Positions 1 to 8,884 are shown, counted from the first letter of the stretch. The stretch is DNA of 64,000 bases from Prosthecobacter gellanilyticus (GCF_007992435.1 NZ_BKAG01000020.1:59619-123618), one strand, 5' to 3'. A program made the numbers and translations. Notes: generated by a model not told the origin, from the sequence alone.

Positions 1-1554
1 CATGTGAGGTTGAGCGGGAATCGGGATGTCCTTGGTCGCGACGAGCTCCCCTGAGCTGATGTCATAGGTATGTACTGTCCCCGCCTCTGCTGTGAAGATA
101 TGCAAACAACGGCCATCCTGGCCGAAGGCAAGCTCTTTACCTTCCTTACCTAACCAAAGATGCTTGAGCGATGGCGCGTTGTCACCGGCGCTCTCCGCGC
201 CATTGCTCCTGGCCTGGTCAAACCAGAGCGCTGCGGTCGCAAAGTCATGCTCCGCGCCAAAGGTCTGCGCGGTCTGGGTCTGGTGCGCGGCCAGTTGCTG
301 CAGGCTTTCACGTGCCAGGGACCGCATGTGGCGATTGTTGATGAAGATAACCGTGCTGATGCCTAGCAAAGTGAGCAGAATGGCGCTGCTGAGCAGGCCG
401 AGGCTGGGGTTCCGCTTCACCCATTTCGTGACCTGGGTGATCACGGTGGCGGGCCGCGCCTGGATGGGCTTGTGCTCCAGCCAGCTGCCGAGATCATCCG
501 CCAGCGCCTGGGCGCTGGAGTATCGATGCACAGGATTCTTTTCGAGGCACTTCAAGCAGATGATGTTGAGATCACGCGGAACTGCGGGATTGAGCAGGGA
601 AGGCGGCACCACGTCTTCATCACGGATGCGCAGCAGCGTGTCCTGCAGCGTCTCACCCAGGAAGGGTGGACGGCCCACGAGGCACTCATAGAGCATGGCC
701 CCGATGGCATAGATGTCACTCGCCGCACACACATCATTGGTTCGGCCAGCCGCCATCTCGGGCGAGAGATAACCGGGCGTGCCGATCATGAGGCCCGTGG
801 CGCTGAGATCACTGCGCACTTCCATCTTTCCGGCGAGCCCGAAGTCTGTGATGTGCGGCACATCATCGAGATCGATCAGCACATTGGAAGGCTTCAGGTC
901 CCGGTGCAGCACCCAGCGCTCATGGGCGTAGTGCACGGCTTCCGCGACCGTGCGGCAGTAGGTGGCGGCCTTCAGCGGGGCCAGCGGACCGTTGCGCAGC
1001 ACCTCGGCCAGGCTGCGGCCTTCGATGAAGTCCATGCTGTAGTACGGCTGCTCGCTCAGGCCGCCGTCTGCATGCTCCGAAGGCACGCTGCCCACGTGGT
1101 GAACGGTGACGATGTTCGGGTGGCGCAGGCCGGCCGCTGCTTTCGCTTCTCGGCGAAAACGCTCCCGCAGATCATCCGAGCTGAACCTGCCATCCAGCAG
1201 AAACTTCAGCGCCACAAAGCGCTCCAGGCTGAGCTGTCTCGCGAGGTAGACCACGCCCATGCCGCCGTGGGCGATCTCCTCAATGAGTTCATAGTCACCA
1301 AACTTCTCCGGCACACGCCCCCCGAGCGTGGTCGAGAGCGTGCCAGAGATGTGGGAGAGTGCCGCTGAGGTCTTCAGCAGATCCGGTGGTGACAGCAGGA
1401 TCCTGGTGGCGCTGTCAGGAGATTTCTTCCCAGGCGGTTTCGGGGTTATCTGTCCCAGGCCAGCCGCCAGCAGGCAGCGGGGGCAGGCCGACCTTGGCTT
1501 GACTGGCGCCCCACAGGTAGGGCAGGGAGTGGTGGTGGGAGGGCCGGAACTCAT
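1..1554 (-). CDS. Receptor-like serine/threonine protein kinase (C-terminus beyond window)
   Basis: The reading frame is open from the ATG at 1554 to base 1, giving 518 residues and continuing outside the window. It starts with a zinc-ribbon-like pair of CxxC motifs (Cys11/14 and Cys24/27). A Hanks-type kinase domain follows from about residue 85, with a glycine loop (AHGGMGVVY), VALK, HRDLKPSN near residue 215, DFGLAGK and SPEMAAG. A single membrane segment lies near residues 385-410 (LLSSAILLTLLGISTVIF), and the remaining extracytoplasmic part looks like the start of a repeat or propeller sensor. Its start codon overlaps the stop of the LcrR-like gene (TCAT at 1551-1554), so the two are probably co-transcribed and translationally coupled. 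Kinases of this layout are common in Planctomycetes and Verrucomicrobia. A role in controlling the adjacent secretion system is inferred from position only. Confidence 0.9.
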   Translation of the reverse strand, partial: MSSGPPTTTPCPTCGAPVKPRSACPRCLLAAGLGQITPKPPGKKSPDSATRILLSPPDLLKTSAALSHISGTLSTTLGGRVPEKFGDYELIEEIAHGGMGVVYLARQLSLERFVALKFLLDGRFSSDDLRERFRREAKAAAGLRHPNIVTVHHVGSVPSEHADGGLSEQPYYSMDFIEGRSLAEVLRNGPLAPLKAATYCRTVAEAVHYAHERWVLHRDLKPSNVLIDLDDVPHITDFGLAGKMEVRSDLSATGLMIGTPGYLSPEMAAGRTNDVCAASDIYAIGAMLYECLVGRPPFLGETLQDTLLRIRDEDVVPPSLLNPAVPRDLNIICLKCLEKNPVHRYSSAQALADDLGSWLEHKPIQARPATVITQVTKWVKRNPSLGLLSSAILLTLLGISTVIFINNRHMRSLARESLQQLAAHQTQTAQTFGAEHDFATAALWFDQARSNGAESAGDNAPSLKHLWLGKEGKELAFGQDGRCLHIFTAEAGTVHTYDISSGELVATKDIPIPAQPHM

Positions 1555-2036
1555 GCTGTAGGGGGATTTTCCAGCCATTCGCGCTCGGCGGCCAGGGGCG
1601 GCGTGTAGGTCAGGAGCGTTCCACCGACCCACAAAATGTCGTTTTCGACAAAGAGGTCCACCACCTTCAGATAGCGCCGATAGAAGGCCAGAATGCCCTC
1701 ATTTTCAAGGCTGTCTGCCGGGCGATCACTGGTAGCGGAAACATGCCCTTTGATGTCCGTGATGCCCACATCCGCCTTTTTGACCAGGGAGAGGAAGCGG
1801 ACGATATCCGCAAACGGACTGCGCAAGCCGTTGCGCTGGGTCTGTCGCTCAAACAGCACGATGATGAGCAGGTGCGGCGTCTCCTCCGGCACCCGGTAAA
1901 CCAGTGTGGACTGCCCTACGGTCATCTCCCAGCCCACGGGCGGCGCTCCGAGCATCGCCGCTGGCTGGTAGAGCTTCGGCGGCATACCCCGCTCATGGAG
2001 CCAGTCGGTGAAACGGTCGCGGAAGAATTTAGCCAT
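1551..2036 (-). CDS. LcrR/PcrR-like T3SS regulatory protein
   Basis: This 161-residue protein has no signal peptide or membrane segment. Its centre (QTQRNGLRSPFADIVRFLSL) and a later FYRRYLKVVDL segment resemble, from memory, the LcrR family of Yersinia, which is about 147 residues with a comparable RRGLKNPFAALY...AHFYRR pattern. In Yersinia lcrR lies immediately before lcrG-lcrV-lcrH. Here it lies just upstream of the same set but on the opposite strand, transcribed away from it and ahead of the kinase gene. The role of LcrR is poorly defined even in Yersinia; it affects LcrG production and low-calcium secretion control. The family assignment rests on a recalled motif plus synteny and needs a profile search. 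Confidence 0.55.
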   Translation of the reverse strand: MAKFFRDRFTDWLHERGMPPKLYQPAAMLGAPPVGWEMTVGQSTLVYRVPEETPHLLIIVLFERQTQRNGLRSPFADIVRFLSLVKKADVGITDIKGHVSATSDRPADSLENEGILAFYRRYLKVVDLFVENDILWVGGTLLTYTPPLAAEREWLENPPTA

Positions 2037-2082
2037 GAGGGGGGAGGAGAGCGGGAATTTTCAGCGCTTTTTGTGCCTGCTG

Positions 2083-2095
2083 ACAACATTGTTGT
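2083..2095. promoter_or_regulatory. 13-bp palindrome in the divergent promoter region
   Basis: ACAACATTGTTGT has perfect 6-bp arms (ACAACA/TGTTGT) around a central T. It lies in the 168-bp gap between the divergent LcrR-like gene (start 2036) and the first secretion-cluster gene (start 2205). Position and symmetry fit an operator for a dimeric regulator controlling both directions. No regulator is assigned and the site could be fortuitous. Confidence 0.35.
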
Positions 2096-2150
2096 AATCC
2101 TGGGCGCACATTCTGCGGAGGATTTATTCACAGGCCGTCGTTACCGCTCA

Positions 2151-2180
2151 TTGACGCTCGAACAAGGCCTGTGTTAGAAC
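2151..2180 (+). promoter_or_regulatory. Candidate sigma70-type promoter for the T3SS operon
   Basis: TTGACG at 2151-2156 matches the -35 consensus at five of six bases. TAGAAC at 2175-2180, 18 bp downstream, matches a -10 element at four of six. A transcript would begin about 20 bp before the ATG at 2205. The -10 is weak, so this is a suggestion; an activator or an ECF sigma factor could drive the operon instead. Confidence 0.35.
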
Positions 2181-2204
2181 AACTCCGAATTCCCCCTAAA
2201 AGCC

Positions 2205-5066
2205 ATGCAGATTATTAAAACAGAACTCAGTGCGGCGGCCCAGGCAGGGGCGCTCGACGGCTCGCTGGCTTTCAACAAGATGTACATGGAGCACCGGGAG
2301 TTGGTGGCCAAGACGGCTGCCAGTGGTTTGCAGGGGCTTCAGGAGGTTTTGTCCAACAGCTCCGTCTACACCTCGGCGCTCAGCCATCTGGAGGAGGCCA
2401 CGGCCAGCATCGATGAGGCCAATGCACTGGCGGCGAAAGATCCTTTTAAAGCTGGCAACAGTGCCACTCAGACCCAGCACACCACGGCCACCACGAATGG
2501 CTTGAAGACCCAGGCCGGGCCTTACCAGACCACGGCAGGCGGTGTGCAGACCACGGCGCAAAATGCCGTCAATGGCACAGATTCGAGCAAGCCGGAGCGC
2601 GGAATTGCCAACAATGGGAAGTCAGCCGCTGACCTGCTGAAATCCGGCCTGGATGCCCTGGCCACCAGCGGTGATCTCACCACCGCGCTGACCCGGATCA
2701 ATCAGGCCAAGTCGGATGCACAGTCGGTGGTCTCAGCGGCCACGTCACTCCGAACCACGCTGCAGGGAGAGGACCCGGTGCCGACGGCGCGCATCAACGC
2801 GCTCAACGCCGTGATCAGCGCGGCGAACAGTGTGATCAACACAGCGAATAGCACGCAGGCCCTCACCAACAGCCCCATCGCCCAGATTCGCAACGAAACA
2901 CCCACCGTTCATGACCTCGGTGATGGCAATACTCTCTGCACCTGGGGAGACAGTGGTTACATGACCCTGGTGGATGCCAGCGGCAATGGCGTGATCATCA
3001 GCCCGGATGGCACGGTGGATCCTCTGAATGGCAGCGGTGAAGGCTGGAAGTTCAGCAACACCTCCACCTTCGTCCTGGCGAACGAAACCAAGATCACCAT
3101 CACCCCTGGCAACCCGGCCAGCGTGCTCGCCACCAAAGGCCTGCATGCCATTAACATCACCGGCGTGCAGGCGGGGCAGGTCCCCACGGTGACACCTTAT
3201 GGGCAGCTCAACGGCCGCACCGAGGACCGCGCCAGCAATGACGGTCACATCATCAATATCAACGGCAATGCCAGCAATTGGAAGATGAATGGTCAGGTGC
3301 TGGGGGATGCCGGCAGCCGTGAGCAGGTGGCGACGAGCGCGCTTACCAACGAGCTGAAACTGGATCCGACCGACGTCGCTGTTTCACCGGAGATGATGGC
3401 CTTCCTCACCCTGATCGGCGGACCTGCGGTCACGGACTACGATGGTGACGGGAAGCTGAACAACGAGGAAATGGCCCATGTGGCCGGGCTGGTTTACAAC
3501 TACATCCAGCAGCTTCAGCAGAGCTTCTCCTCAGCATTGGCTGGTGTGGCGGATGCCAATCAGGCGCTCGCGGATTTGAATCAGCTTCTGGAGCTCATGC
3601 GCATTGAGAACGACACCCGCCAGGGCAACCGCCAGACCGAGAATGCCGAGGCCAAGGCTGCCTTGCAGGCGGTGGAGCGGAGGCTCGTCGCTGCTTTGGA
3701 AAAACTCAGAGGAGATCAGTCCGCCCAGGCGCAGGGCAACATCGAGAGCAACGCGCAGAACGTGCTCTCCCAGCTCAATGCCTTCAGCCAGACCGGTGGT
3801 GCAGGCGCGCCTTCGAGCACCAGCAGCGCATCCTCATCCAGCGGCACGCCTAACCAAAACAATGGTCAAAGTGAAAGCCGGCCGGATCCGGTGGGCGATG
3901 GTCTGCGCCGTGCCAGCCGCCTGCTCTCAGGCATGCTCGGCGGTGGCAATCTGAACATCCTGGACCTGCCACCGACGCCGCCGGCTTCCAATGGTCAGGC
4001 CGCTGGTGCGGCAGGCACTCCGCCATCCATTGAATCTCTGGCCCAGCAGGCGCTCACGGAAGCTGCACAGGGCGGCCTGACCGCGCTGAATGAACTCGGT
4101 GCCGCTCTCGCCGCGCTTGGCTTGCAGCTTGATCCACAGGCCGCCGCAGGATTGAACGCTCAGAACCTCTCCGCCGGTCTTCAGGCTCTCTTCACTCTCT
4201 TTGATGAGCTCGGCGTCCTGCCTCCAGGCACAGATCTCCAGGCAAACGGTCCTGGCGTTGAAGACGTGCTCCAGCAGCTTGCCAGCATCTTGCAAGGTCC
4301 GGAGAAGGGAGATGCGCCTGTCGGCGCTGTTTCCAATCGTTCGTTGCTCTCCTTCCTCGGCACCCTGGCTCAGCTCGGCTCCGCCATCAATGCCGTGGCA
4401 CCTCAGGCCGGACAAACCACGCCAGGGCAGGTGGAGAAGGCTGGCACCGGCTCGCTTTCTCCTCAGTCACGCACCGCTGAGCAGCTCGCTCTTGTGCTTG
4501 CAGGACTCGCAGCCCTCGGCTCGGCAGGTGCCGGTCAGAGCACCGGCACTCAGGGTAGCACCGCGCCCACCTCCGCAGAGCTCCGCCTTGGCTTGCAGAG
4601 CTTCCTCGCTGCTATGTCGGCGTTCGGTGTCTTTGGCGTGAACCAGCAGCAGGACCAGTCCCAGGGCCAGCAGTCCGGCATCACCTTCACCAGCAACAGT
4701 TCCGAGGCCGCTCGCACCATCGCGGGCAACTTCGCCACAGATCCACAGTTGTTGAAGCAGTTGCAGGCCAACCTCAGCCGCGCCATCCAGGAGCACCAGA
4801 CCCAGCTCAATCTGGCCTCCATCCTCTTTGTGCAGAGCCAGGAGGTCGTGCAAAAATTTGTCTCCATCATCAAGCAGGACGACCTCGCTCGCGACATCGT
4901 CCACACCGACGAGCTTTCTGATGAGACTCAGACGAAGTTTGATGACCGCATGACCAAGCTGAAGCAAGAGTGGGGTGTGGAGTGGGGCGCTGACAATGAG
5001 GAGCGCACGCCCGCCGGCCAGAGCAACCTCGTCAGCCGCGCCGTGCAGTCCGGCATGATGGTCTGA
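2205..5066 (+). CDS. Large candidate T3SS-secreted protein with DUF1521-like domain and EF-hand
   Basis: This 953-residue protein heads the secretion gene run and has no signal peptide. After a helical Ala/Thr-rich N-terminus, residues about 231-373 resemble DUF1521, with the hallmark W-x-F-x-x-x-S-T-F-V-L...T-K-I-T-I stretch and a later DGHIININGNASNWKMNG segment. DUF1521 is known from rhizobial T3SS effectors NopE1/NopE2, where it cleaves itself when metal ions bind. The GDPH-type cleavage motif expected just before W-x-F is not seen; the spacing is filled by SPDGTVDPLNGSGEG. Residues 411-422 form a canonical EF-hand loop (DYDGDGKLNNEE, acidic at 1, 3, 5 and 12). A coiled-coil-prone region follows (about 430-520), then Ser/Gly- and Ala/Leu-rich low complexity (535-830) and a helical C-terminus. 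It sits directly before the lcrG-like gene. Effector, tip accessory or calcium-responsive regulator are all possible. Confidence 0.6.
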   Translation: MQIIKTELSAAAQAGALDGSLAFNKMYMEHRELVAKTAASGLQGLQEVLSNSSVYTSALSHLEEATASIDEANALAAKDPFKAGNSATQTQHTTATTNGLKTQAGPYQTTAGGVQTTAQNAVNGTDSSKPERGIANNGKSAADLLKSGLDALATSGDLTTALTRINQAKSDAQSVVSAATSLRTTLQGEDPVPTARINALNAVISAANSVINTANSTQALTNSPIAQIRNETPTVHDLGDGNTLCTWGDSGYMTLVDASGNGVIISPDGTVDPLNGSGEGWKFSNTSTFVLANETKITITPGNPASVLATKGLHAINITGVQAGQVPTVTPYGQLNGRTEDRASNDGHIININGNASNWKMNGQVLGDAGSREQVATSALTNELKLDPTDVAVSPEMMAFLTLIGGPAVTDYDGDGKLNNEEMAHVAGLVYNYIQQLQQSFSSALAGVADANQALADLNQLLELMRIENDTRQGNRQTENAEAKAALQAVERRLVAALEKLRGDQSAQAQGNIESNAQNVLSQLNAFSQTGGAGAPSSTSSASSSSGTPNQNNGQSESRPDPVGDGLRRASRLLSGMLGGGNLNILDLPPTPPASNGQAAGAAGTPPSIESLAQQALTEAAQGGLTALNELGAALAALGLQLDPQAAAGLNAQNLSAGLQALFTLFDELGVLPPGTDLQANGPGVEDVLQQLASILQGPEKGDAPVGAVSNRSLLSFLGTLAQLGSAINAVAPQAGQTTPGQVEKAGTGSLSPQSRTAEQLALVLAGLAALGSAGAGQSTGTQGSTAPTSAELRLGLQSFLAAMSAFGVFGVNQQQDQSQGQQSGITFTSNSSEAARTIAGNFATDPQLLKQLQANLSRAIQEHQTQLNLASILFVQSQEVVQKFVSIIKQDDLARDIVHTDELSDETQTKFDDRMTKLKQEWGVEWGADNEERTPAGQSNLVSRAVQSGMMV

Positions 5067-5089
5067 TTTTGTTTTTTCGATGATGAACG

Positions 5090-5422
5090 ATGCCTGAAGA
5101 TTCCCAGAACTCGAAGCCCAACGGAGCCGCCCAGCCCTCGCCTGAGGAGTTGATCGCGCGGATGGATGCGCTGCTGGCCAAGGGCAGGGAAGCGATGGAC
5201 CGGGTGGACCAGTTTTACACCGAGACAGGCCTTGTTCAGGGCATCGGTGCGAAAACGCTGCTCGGAGATGAAGTTCCTGAGGAAGACCGTGTAATATTCG
5301 CCCGTCTTTTGACGGAGTTGGAGATCATGGAGCAGCGCATCGCCCAGATCGAGACCGCGATCACTCCTGTCGCCAGAGTTTCAGTCAGTGCCCGCGCCGT
5401 GGGCAACCGCTACCGCATCTAA
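5090..5422 (+). CDS. LcrG/PcrG-like tip chaperone and secretion regulator
   Basis: This is a 110-residue acidic, helical protein. The segment TGLVQGIGAKTLLGDEVPEE and the following RVIFARLLTELE can be laid against the Yersinia LcrG pattern IGLTPEAVMKIFAGRSAEEI...ERELLDEIKRQ. LcrG is about 95 residues, binds LcrV and blocks premature effector secretion from inside the cell. The gene lies 29 bp before the tip-like gene and two genes before an LcrH-like chaperone, which is the lcrG position in Yersinia and the pcrG position in Pseudomonas. Similarity is weak, so synteny carries most of the weight. Confidence 0.5.
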   Translation: MPEDSQNSKPNGAAQPSPEELIARMDALLAKGREAMDRVDQFYTETGLVQGIGAKTLLGDEVPEEDRVIFARLLTELEIMEQRIAQIETAITPVARVSVSARAVGNRYRI

Positions 5423-5451
5423 GTTTCCCTTCACCTTTACCCCTCACCTCT

Positions 5452-6834
5452 ATGGCCTTCGACGCTGGATCCATCACCTTTAAAACGAGCGACCTCGCCA
5501 ACCTCTACGTCAACGGTACCGGGCTCGCGGCGGGCGGCGGTGCGATGTCATCTGAGGATGAGTTGCAGAAGTTCAGAAGCGGATCTGTGGCCGTCATCGA
5601 TGCCACGCTCACCGCCATCTTGGATGACGTGAAGACCCTGGACAACCGCATCGTCAACTTCCAGAACGCCATCACCGCCCGTGCTCCAGCAGGTACCGAG
5701 GACAAGCCCTATGATGCGGCCATGATGAAGCGCGAGTTCATGGAGGAAGTGTTTGCGCTGCTGCTCAAGCGTTCTGACTTCCGGGCAAACTCGCCCACCT
5801 ACAATGTGAACACGGGTGACGTCACCGAAGACCTGCTGGGAGACGGCCTGCGGAACCTCAGCGACAAGACCTTCGATGACATGCGCGGCTATCTCGTGGA
5901 AGGCGGCAAGCGGATCTTCAATTCCTATTCGTCTCTGATTGATGCCATCTTCACGGAAGGCAACAAGATGGCCAACAACCCCACGGACCCGGCCACGGGT
6001 CTGGCAGTGTCCACCAACATCACCACCACCATCCCGGACACGGACATCGGCGGTGTCATCTACAATCGCGTGACCTCTGAGCGCATCCCAGGCGCCAGCG
6101 ATCCGGACGACACCAAGAACTTCAATTACTACCTGATCCAGAAAAACTCCACCCCGGTGGTTTCGGGCAAAACAAACGTCGAAGGCTATGCGGTGAACCG
6201 CACCGACAACACCGTCTCCACCACGCGTCCGGTGGTGGACACTCAACTCACCTTTGGCGGCAATTTGGTGACCACCAACTACCTCCGGGTGAACAAGAAC
6301 CTGACCGCCATCACGGGTGAGGTTCCCCAGCCTCGTCTCAGCCGGCAGATGTCCCCCATGTGGTTCCTCTACTACTGGAACGAGGCCCGCGTCAAAGTGC
6401 TGCGCGGCCAGTTGAACTTCAAGGAAGCCGTCACCGGCGAAATTCGCGATGACCTTGCCAAGGCCCAGAAGGCCTACTCGGATCTGGAGAAACAGGCGGG
6501 CCGCACCCGTTCCCAGTCGGCGGACGGCAAGACCATGAATCCTGACCTCAGCTATGAGACCGCCACCATGGATTTCTTCGAGGCCACGAACACCAAGGCT
6601 GGAGCCACGCTCTACGACAATGCCGGTGCCGATGACCTGCAGAACTTCAATACCTGGGGCAGCAGCCGCAGCACTCTCAAGACCTACATTGATGCCAAGA
6701 GCACCCACTCCCAGGATGCCATGCTCGATTATCAGACGACACTGAACCGCTACAACAATGCCTTTGAGGTCATGAGCAAGCTGCAAGAAAAGGTGGACGG
6801 CCTCGTGAAGAGCCAGCTCCGCAACGTGGCCTGA
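5452..6834 (+). CDS. sctA: Candidate needle-tip protein (LcrV/PcrV-like), enlarged
   Basis: This 460-residue protein has no signal peptide. It occupies the lcrV place between LcrG-like and LcrH-like genes. Like tip proteins it has an N-terminal helical hairpin-like region, a mixed central part (about 165-300) and a coiled-coil-prone helix (about 305-360, NEARVKVLRGQLNFKEAV). It ends in a long helix (QTTLNRYNNAFEVMSKLQEK) reminiscent of the C-terminal helix of LcrV and IpaD. Tip proteins cap the needle and guide insertion of the translocon. LcrV is about 326 residues, so this one carries more than 100 extra residues, mainly the Thr/Asn-rich central part. I assign it by operon position and architecture, not by clear sequence identity. 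Confidence 0.55.
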   Translation: MAFDAGSITFKTSDLANLYVNGTGLAAGGGAMSSEDELQKFRSGSVAVIDATLTAILDDVKTLDNRIVNFQNAITARAPAGTEDKPYDAAMMKREFMEEVFALLLKRSDFRANSPTYNVNTGDVTEDLLGDGLRNLSDKTFDDMRGYLVEGGKRIFNSYSSLIDAIFTEGNKMANNPTDPATGLAVSTNITTTIPDTDIGGVIYNRVTSERIPGASDPDDTKNFNYYLIQKNSTPVVSGKTNVEGYAVNRTDNTVSTTRPVVDTQLTFGGNLVTTNYLRVNKNLTAITGEVPQPRLSRQMSPMWFLYYWNEARVKVLRGQLNFKEAVTGEIRDDLAKAQKAYSDLEKQAGRTRSQSADGKTMNPDLSYETATMDFFEATNTKAGATLYDNAGADDLQNFNTWGSSRSTLKTYIDAKSTHSQDAMLDYQTTLNRYNNAFEVMSKLQEKVDGLVKSQLRNVA

Positions 6835-6889
6835 TTCGCCTTAGTTTTTACCTCCCTCACTCTCCCAAACTCCCACGCCAACAGCCACC

Positions 6890-7381
6890 ATGAGCAACAC
6901 TGCCAACCCGAAAGCGTATTTCGAAACAGATGAAGAACTGCGCGATTTTTATGAAAAGTTCGGCCAGAACGGCCGCACCTTTCAGGACTTCACCAACCTG
7001 ACTCCCCAGAGCATGGAGGTGATCTACATGGTGGCTTTCAACCAGTTCAATGCCGGCAAGTATGATGAAGCGGAAAAGATCTTCCAGCTTCTCTCCGTGC
7101 TGAACCACTTCGACGCACGCTTCTGGACCGGCCTGGGCGCCAGCCGTGAGATGCAGAAGAAGTATGATGACGCCATCAAGGCCTACACCTACCTGACCGT
7201 CCTGGATCTCGAAAATCCGACGCCCGCCCTCCTCATGGGCAAGTGCTATCTGGGTGCTGGACGCAAGGAGGACGCGGAGAGCGCTTTCCACGCCTGTATT
7301 TTTATTTGTAAGGACAAGCCGGCAAATGCGGAAGTAAAAGCACAGGCCCAGTCTCTCCTCGAAATCCTCGGGAAGAACTGA
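6890..7381 (+). CDS. Class II translocator chaperone, LcrH/SycD-like TPR protein
   Basis: This is a 163-residue TPR protein. Repeats are visible from about residue 45: YMVAFNQFNAGKYDEAEKIF, then FWTGLGASREMQKKYDDAIK and ALLMGKCYLGAGRKEDAESA. Length and pattern match the LcrH/SycD/PcrH/IpgC family (Yersinia LcrH is 168 residues). Its members bind both hydrophobic translocators in the cytosol and keep them soluble before secretion. The next two genes encode proteins of the two translocator types, giving the usual LcrH-YopB-YopD order. Confidence 0.9.
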   Translation: MSNTANPKAYFETDEELRDFYEKFGQNGRTFQDFTNLTPQSMEVIYMVAFNQFNAGKYDEAEKIFQLLSVLNHFDARFWTGLGASREMQKKYDDAIKAYTYLTVLDLENPTPALLMGKCYLGAGRKEDAESAFHACIFICKDKPANAEVKAQAQSLLEILGKN

Positions 7382-7456
7382 CCGGTCTGTTGAGACCCTT
7401 TCACTGCATCGCCGGGAGGTGCAGCCGCCAGAATCTGAACCTCTAGAACCCACCTT

Positions 7457-8839
7457 ATGAGCTCGATCAGCAACAGCACGACCGCGAAACTCTCCTCCTT
7501 TGATCCCACCCAGTTCAGTCAAGACCTGGACAAGGTGAAGGAAGAAGGAGCCCAGTCCCTCACCCAAGCCCTGACCCTTCTCGCCAGCCTGGATGCCACC
7601 GGCCTTGTGTCCGGAGAAGGCGGCACCATCACCCTCGCCCCGCCTAAGGGCATGATGAACGCCGCGGATCTGACCCTGCGCATCGGCATGCTTCAGGACG
7701 CCCTCAATGAACTGATGCAGCAGGTCTCGAAGAATGAGATCGAGGGCCGCTTGAACGACCTCAACCGTCAAAACACGGAGCAGCTCGACAAGATGAAGAA
7801 GCAGATGGAGGAGGTCGAGAAGTCCGTGAAGAAGCAGCAGGAAGCCGCGAAGAAGTCGAACATCTTCACCGCCATCGCCAACTTCTTCAAAGCGGTCTTC
7901 GACATCGTCTGCGCCGTCTTTTCCGCCATTGCCGCCGTCGGTTACTTGCTCGTCAATCCTGCGGCCGCCGTGGGACTGGCTGTCTCAGCCATCGCGCTGG
8001 CTGCTTCAGGCATATGTAACATGGTAGTAGCGATCGATGCGGCCATGGCAGCCGCCACAGGCAAAGGTTTCCTCAGCGACACGGATAAAAAGAATCTTGA
8101 GAAAGCCACCGAGATTCTCGGCTACATCGCCCTGGTGGCAGGTGTCCTCTCCGGGATTGCGGTCATCGTCAGTGCCGTCCGCACGGGCGCCGCGATGGCG
8201 GGCAAGGAGCTGATGAAGCACGGCATGGAAGCTGGCAACAAGGCGATCGCGAAAGAGGTCCTCAACGCCGGCAAGCAAGCCATTCAGGAAATCACCCGTG
8301 ACTTCTTCAAGCAGGCCGCCAAAGAGGCCGTCAAGGAAGGCTCCAAGGAGGCTGCCCAGCAGACCGCCAAAGTCTTTCTGGAGCAGGCGGCCAAGGTCGC
8401 TGCCCGTGAATCCATCAATGCAACAGCCTCCGAGGCTACCAAGGCCGGTTTGAACGCGGTGGTGAAGCAGGCGATCACGTCGGTCGTTAAAGAAGCCATG
8501 AAGCCGATGCTTCAGGAGATGATCGAACTCAGTCTGAAACAGGCTGTGGCGGCCATCTTCCTCCAGGCTCCGTCTGCAGTGGTTTCGGGCGTGGGTGATG
8601 TGAAGGTGGCTGATCTCATGACCGAGGCCGCAGATGCCAAACGCAAGGCAGACGAAGCCGAGGCCCAGTCCAAGGCCATCGAGGCCATGATCAAGATGCT
8701 GAGAAACCTGATCGAGCAGCTCCAGAGCGATCTCGAGGACATGATGGAATCAGCGATGGAGACCGTGTCCGCCATCTTCAAGGCCGCTGACGACAGCGCC
8801 TCGTCCATGAAGGAGCTCATGCAGTTCCAGTCCGCCTGA
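7457..8839 (+). CDS. sctE: Major translocator, YopB/IpaB-like
   Basis: This is a 460-residue protein. After a secretable, Ser/Thr-rich N-terminus it has a strong coiled coil (about 90-135, rich in Lys/Glu). Two hydrophobic membrane segments follow, at about 140-190 (FFKAVFDIVCAVFSAIAAVG and following) and 218-242 (ILGYIALVAGVLSGIAVIVS), then a long Ala/Lys/Glu-rich amphipathic C-terminal half ending in another coiled coil. This is the layout of the YopB/IpaB/SipB family, which forms the host-membrane pore with YopD-type proteins. Yersinia YopB is 401 residues. The position after the LcrH-like chaperone supports the call. Confidence 0.88.
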   Translation: MSSISNSTTAKLSSFDPTQFSQDLDKVKEEGAQSLTQALTLLASLDATGLVSGEGGTITLAPPKGMMNAADLTLRIGMLQDALNELMQQVSKNEIEGRLNDLNRQNTEQLDKMKKQMEEVEKSVKKQQEAAKKSNIFTAIANFFKAVFDIVCAVFSAIAAVGYLLVNPAAAVGLAVSAIALAASGICNMVVAIDAAMAAATGKGFLSDTDKKNLEKATEILGYIALVAGVLSGIAVIVSAVRTGAAMAGKELMKHGMEAGNKAIAKEVLNAGKQAIQEITRDFFKQAAKEAVKEGSKEAAQQTAKVFLEQAAKVAARESINATASEATKAGLNAVVKQAITSVVKEAMKPMLQEMIELSLKQAVAAIFLQAPSAVVSGVGDVKVADLMTEAADAKRKADEAEAQSKAIEAMIKMLRNLIEQLQSDLEDMMESAMETVSAIFKAADDSASSMKELMQFQSA

Positions 8840-8884
8840 TTGCCTGGCCTAACGAAGTTTTAAAAACCTCATCCATCACCCACT

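Noticed and set aside
92..1561. Several plus-strand open frames of up to about 300 codons
   Set aside because: They lie opposite the Ser/Thr kinase gene, whose minus-strand translation carries clear HRDLKPSN and DFG motifs. They are shadow frames of GC-rich coding DNA.
5548..6786. Long minus-strand frame (412 codons) opposite the tip-like gene
   Set aside because: Its composition (His/Val/Gly/Arg-rich, no domains) is that of an antisense shadow, and the plus-strand genes are continuous.
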